Below are positions 39,109 to 40,490 of a DNA stretch of 40,490 nucleotides, in pieces. The notes under the pieces are model-generated. The model searched no databases. It saw only the letters and a list, made by a program, of their open reading frames with translations, and was not told where the DNA came from. The first letter of the stretch is position 1. Every line of letters starts with the position of its first letter. Origin of the DNA: Nitrospirota bacterium (GTDB lineage: Bacteria > Nitrospirota > Nitrospiria > Nitrospirales > Nitrospiraceae); contig JAUSMA010000057.1 of assembly GCA_030645475.1 (NCBI GenBank), forward strand, positions 1 through 40,490. Direction: 5' to 3'. The translations under genes and the position numbers were made by a program.

Positions 39109-40490
39109 ATGACACCACGCACCGTTCTGACCCTGACCCTGGCATCCCTCGTCCTCGCCCAATCGGCCATCACCGATGCGGCACAGCCGAGTAAGACGGA
39201 CAGCCACCCTACTCGCTGTGAGAGCGCGTACAACAAGAAACCCGTTCCGCCCAAGCAACTGCAGGCCATCGTGGCATCGCATGGACAGTGGCTCGACCAC
39301 CGTGAACAGCCGGAATATCGCCGCGCAGATCTGTGCCAAGCAGACTTGAACCACGCGAAACTGGCCGGGGCCAATCTGGAGCGGGCTCGATTGGAAGGGG
39401 CCGTCCTCCGCCAGGCGAATCTGTACCAGAGTAATTTGTCACAAGCGAATCTTGCGGGAGCCGATCTGACGAAAGCCGTCTTGGAAGACAGCAACCTGGC
39501 GGGAGCCGATCTCCGGCATGCACGATTGTCGAACGCCAATCTGTTCCGTGCGATCGGCGACGAAGCGGCCCTCTACAACGCCGTCCTGATCGGGGCACAA
39601 CTGCACGAATCCACCTTCGAGCGGGCCCATTTTGAGGAGGCCAATCTTGCCTCAGCCGATCTGACGAACGCCTCCTTCATCGACACCTACTTCTACGGCG
39701 CCAACCTTTCCCGTGCCATCTTGGCAGGGACCGACCTGATGGGGGCCGACCTTCGTCACACCGTCATGACTCACGCCAATCTTCATCAGGCCAATCTGCA
39801 AGGCGCACTCCTCGACGGAGCCAGGCTCGATGGAGCTCTGATGGTGGAAGCAGACTTAGAAAGCGCCTATCTCGACGATACCAGCCTCGTGGGAGCCAAC
39901 CTGCGTGACGCCATCCTCCGCGGGGCGGATCTGCGATACGCCAACCTCCGTTCGGCCGGCTTGCAGAAGGCCGATCTGGAAGGAGCCAATTTAGAAGGTG
40001 CGCAATTGATCAAGGCGAATGTACAGTCGGGCACACTGCGGATGGCGATTCTCTATAAGGCTATCCTGGACCAGGCGGATTTCCGGGAGGCTATTCTCTC
40101 GCGCGCGGTGCTGATCGGCGCCAGAGGAACCGGCACCATCTTTACGAAAGCGGACCTCAGCGAGATCTACGCCCCGAAATCCCAGTTTCATCACGCACAA
40201 TTTAATGAAGCGGCTATGGAATCGGCCAATCTCGTCGCAGCGGACCTGAGAGATTCCAATTTCAGCCATGCCATGCTCATGGAGGCCAATCTCCAAGAAG
40301 CGAACCTCCAAGGCGCCACGTTCTCCGGGGCCGATCTCAGCGGCGCGCGACTCGACGCGGCAGATCTCCACCGGGCGACCTTGCATGGAGCCAACCTGTC
40401 GTTGGTGTCAGGCTTGACGCAAGCCCAGCTCGATACAGCCTGTATAGACGAACAGACGAAATTGCCGTCCGATCTCAATCGTCCCGCGCC
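39109..40490 (+). CDS. Exported pentapeptide-repeat protein (3' end outside window)
   Basis: The frame is open from ATG 39109 to the window end (460 complete codons), with no stop. It starts with a signal peptide (MTPRTVLTLTLASLVLAQSA), so the product is probably periplasmic. From about residue 75 to 430 it is almost pure A(D/N)LxX repeats, which build a right-handed quadrilateral beta-helix. The last visible residues, LDTACIDEQTKLPSDL, match the usual C-terminal cap, so only a few residues are missing. GGAGA lies about ten bases before the ATG. The function of exported pentapeptide proteins is unknown; DNA-gyrase protection is cytoplasmic and unlikely here. It is coupled with the cytochrome c gene. 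Confidence 0.9.
   Translation, partial: MTPRTVLTLTLASLVLAQSAITDAAQPSKTDSHPTRCESAYNKKPVPPKQLQAIVASHGQWLDHREQPEYRRADLCQADLNHAKLAGANLERARLEGAVLRQANLYQSNLSQANLAGADLTKAVLEDSNLAGADLRHARLSNANLFRAIGDEAALYNAVLIGAQLHESTFERAHFEEANLASADLTNASFIDTYFYGANLSRAILAGTDLMGADLRHTVMTHANLHQANLQGALLDGARLDGALMVEADLESAYLDDTSLVGANLRDAILRGADLRYANLRSAGLQKADLEGANLEGAQLIKANVQSGTLRMAILYKAILDQADFREAILSRAVLIGARGTGTIFTKADLSEIYAPKSQFHHAQFNEAAMESANLVAADLRDSNFSHAMLMEANLQEANLQGATFSGADLSGARLDAADLHRATLHGANLSLVSGLTQAQLDTACIDEQTKLPSDLNRPA

Overview
The window reads as chromosome of a GC-rich, chemolithotroph-like bacterium. The best guess is the genus Nitrospira (Nitrospirota). This is an inference from the gene mix: a cytosolic NAD-type formate dehydrogenase with a FocA channel, a desaturase/Cfa/FAD-reductase lipid operon that would fit the methyl-branched C16 lipid known from Nitrospira, a PPi-type phosphofructokinase, many universal stress proteins, and dispersed inverted-repeat elements. 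No rRNA, tRNA, CRISPR array or complete insertion sequence was seen.

Layout. 1-3 kb: end of an unknown membrane protein, a small secreted NTF2-like protein and a ChaA-type Ca2+/H+ antiporter. 3.4-8.6 kb (+): the GTPase RbgA, then a three-gene lipid operon (fatty-acid desaturase, Cfa-type methyltransferase, FAD oxidoreductase), then a CBS-pair protein. 8.8-18.5 kb (mostly -): an RNB/S1 ribonuclease, a P-loop-less AAA protein, and an apparent operon pfp - usp - Ca2+ P-type ATPase - zwf. 18.7-24.6 kb (-): fdsG-fdsB-fdsA-focA for formate uptake and oxidation. 24.8-28.6 kb (-): an unknown 461-aa protein, a DUF2934 protein, two Usp proteins and a secreted cupredoxin. 29-30.7 kb (+): a small membrane peptide, an alpha/beta hydrolase and a fourth Usp. 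30.8-32.9 kb: an accessory insert with two gene cassettes (an unknown protein and an HNH-like protein), attC-like sites, and a decayed copy of the 3' end of the neighbouring APS-kinase-like gene. 32.9-34.6 kb (-): APS-kinase-like and APH-fold kinases. 35.2-40.5 kb (+): an HPF-cold-shock fusion, a Lon-family protease, an FmdB zinc ribbon, a secreted cytochrome c and an exported pentapeptide-repeat protein cut by the window end.

How it fits together. Much of the content suits survival of energy or oxygen limitation: four Usp proteins, a CBS pair, a ribosome hibernation factor, a Lon-family protease, PPi-saving glycolysis, a Ca2+ pump and formate as alternative electron donor. The combination resembles the mycobacterial DosR dormancy set, by analogy only.

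The intergenic DNA is unusually structured. It holds at least six copies of a ~122-bp inverted-repeat element with compensating arm changes, several families of 7-bp tandem arrays arranged as hairpins (one captured inside fdsA), and three copies of a GC-rich palindrome around zwf.
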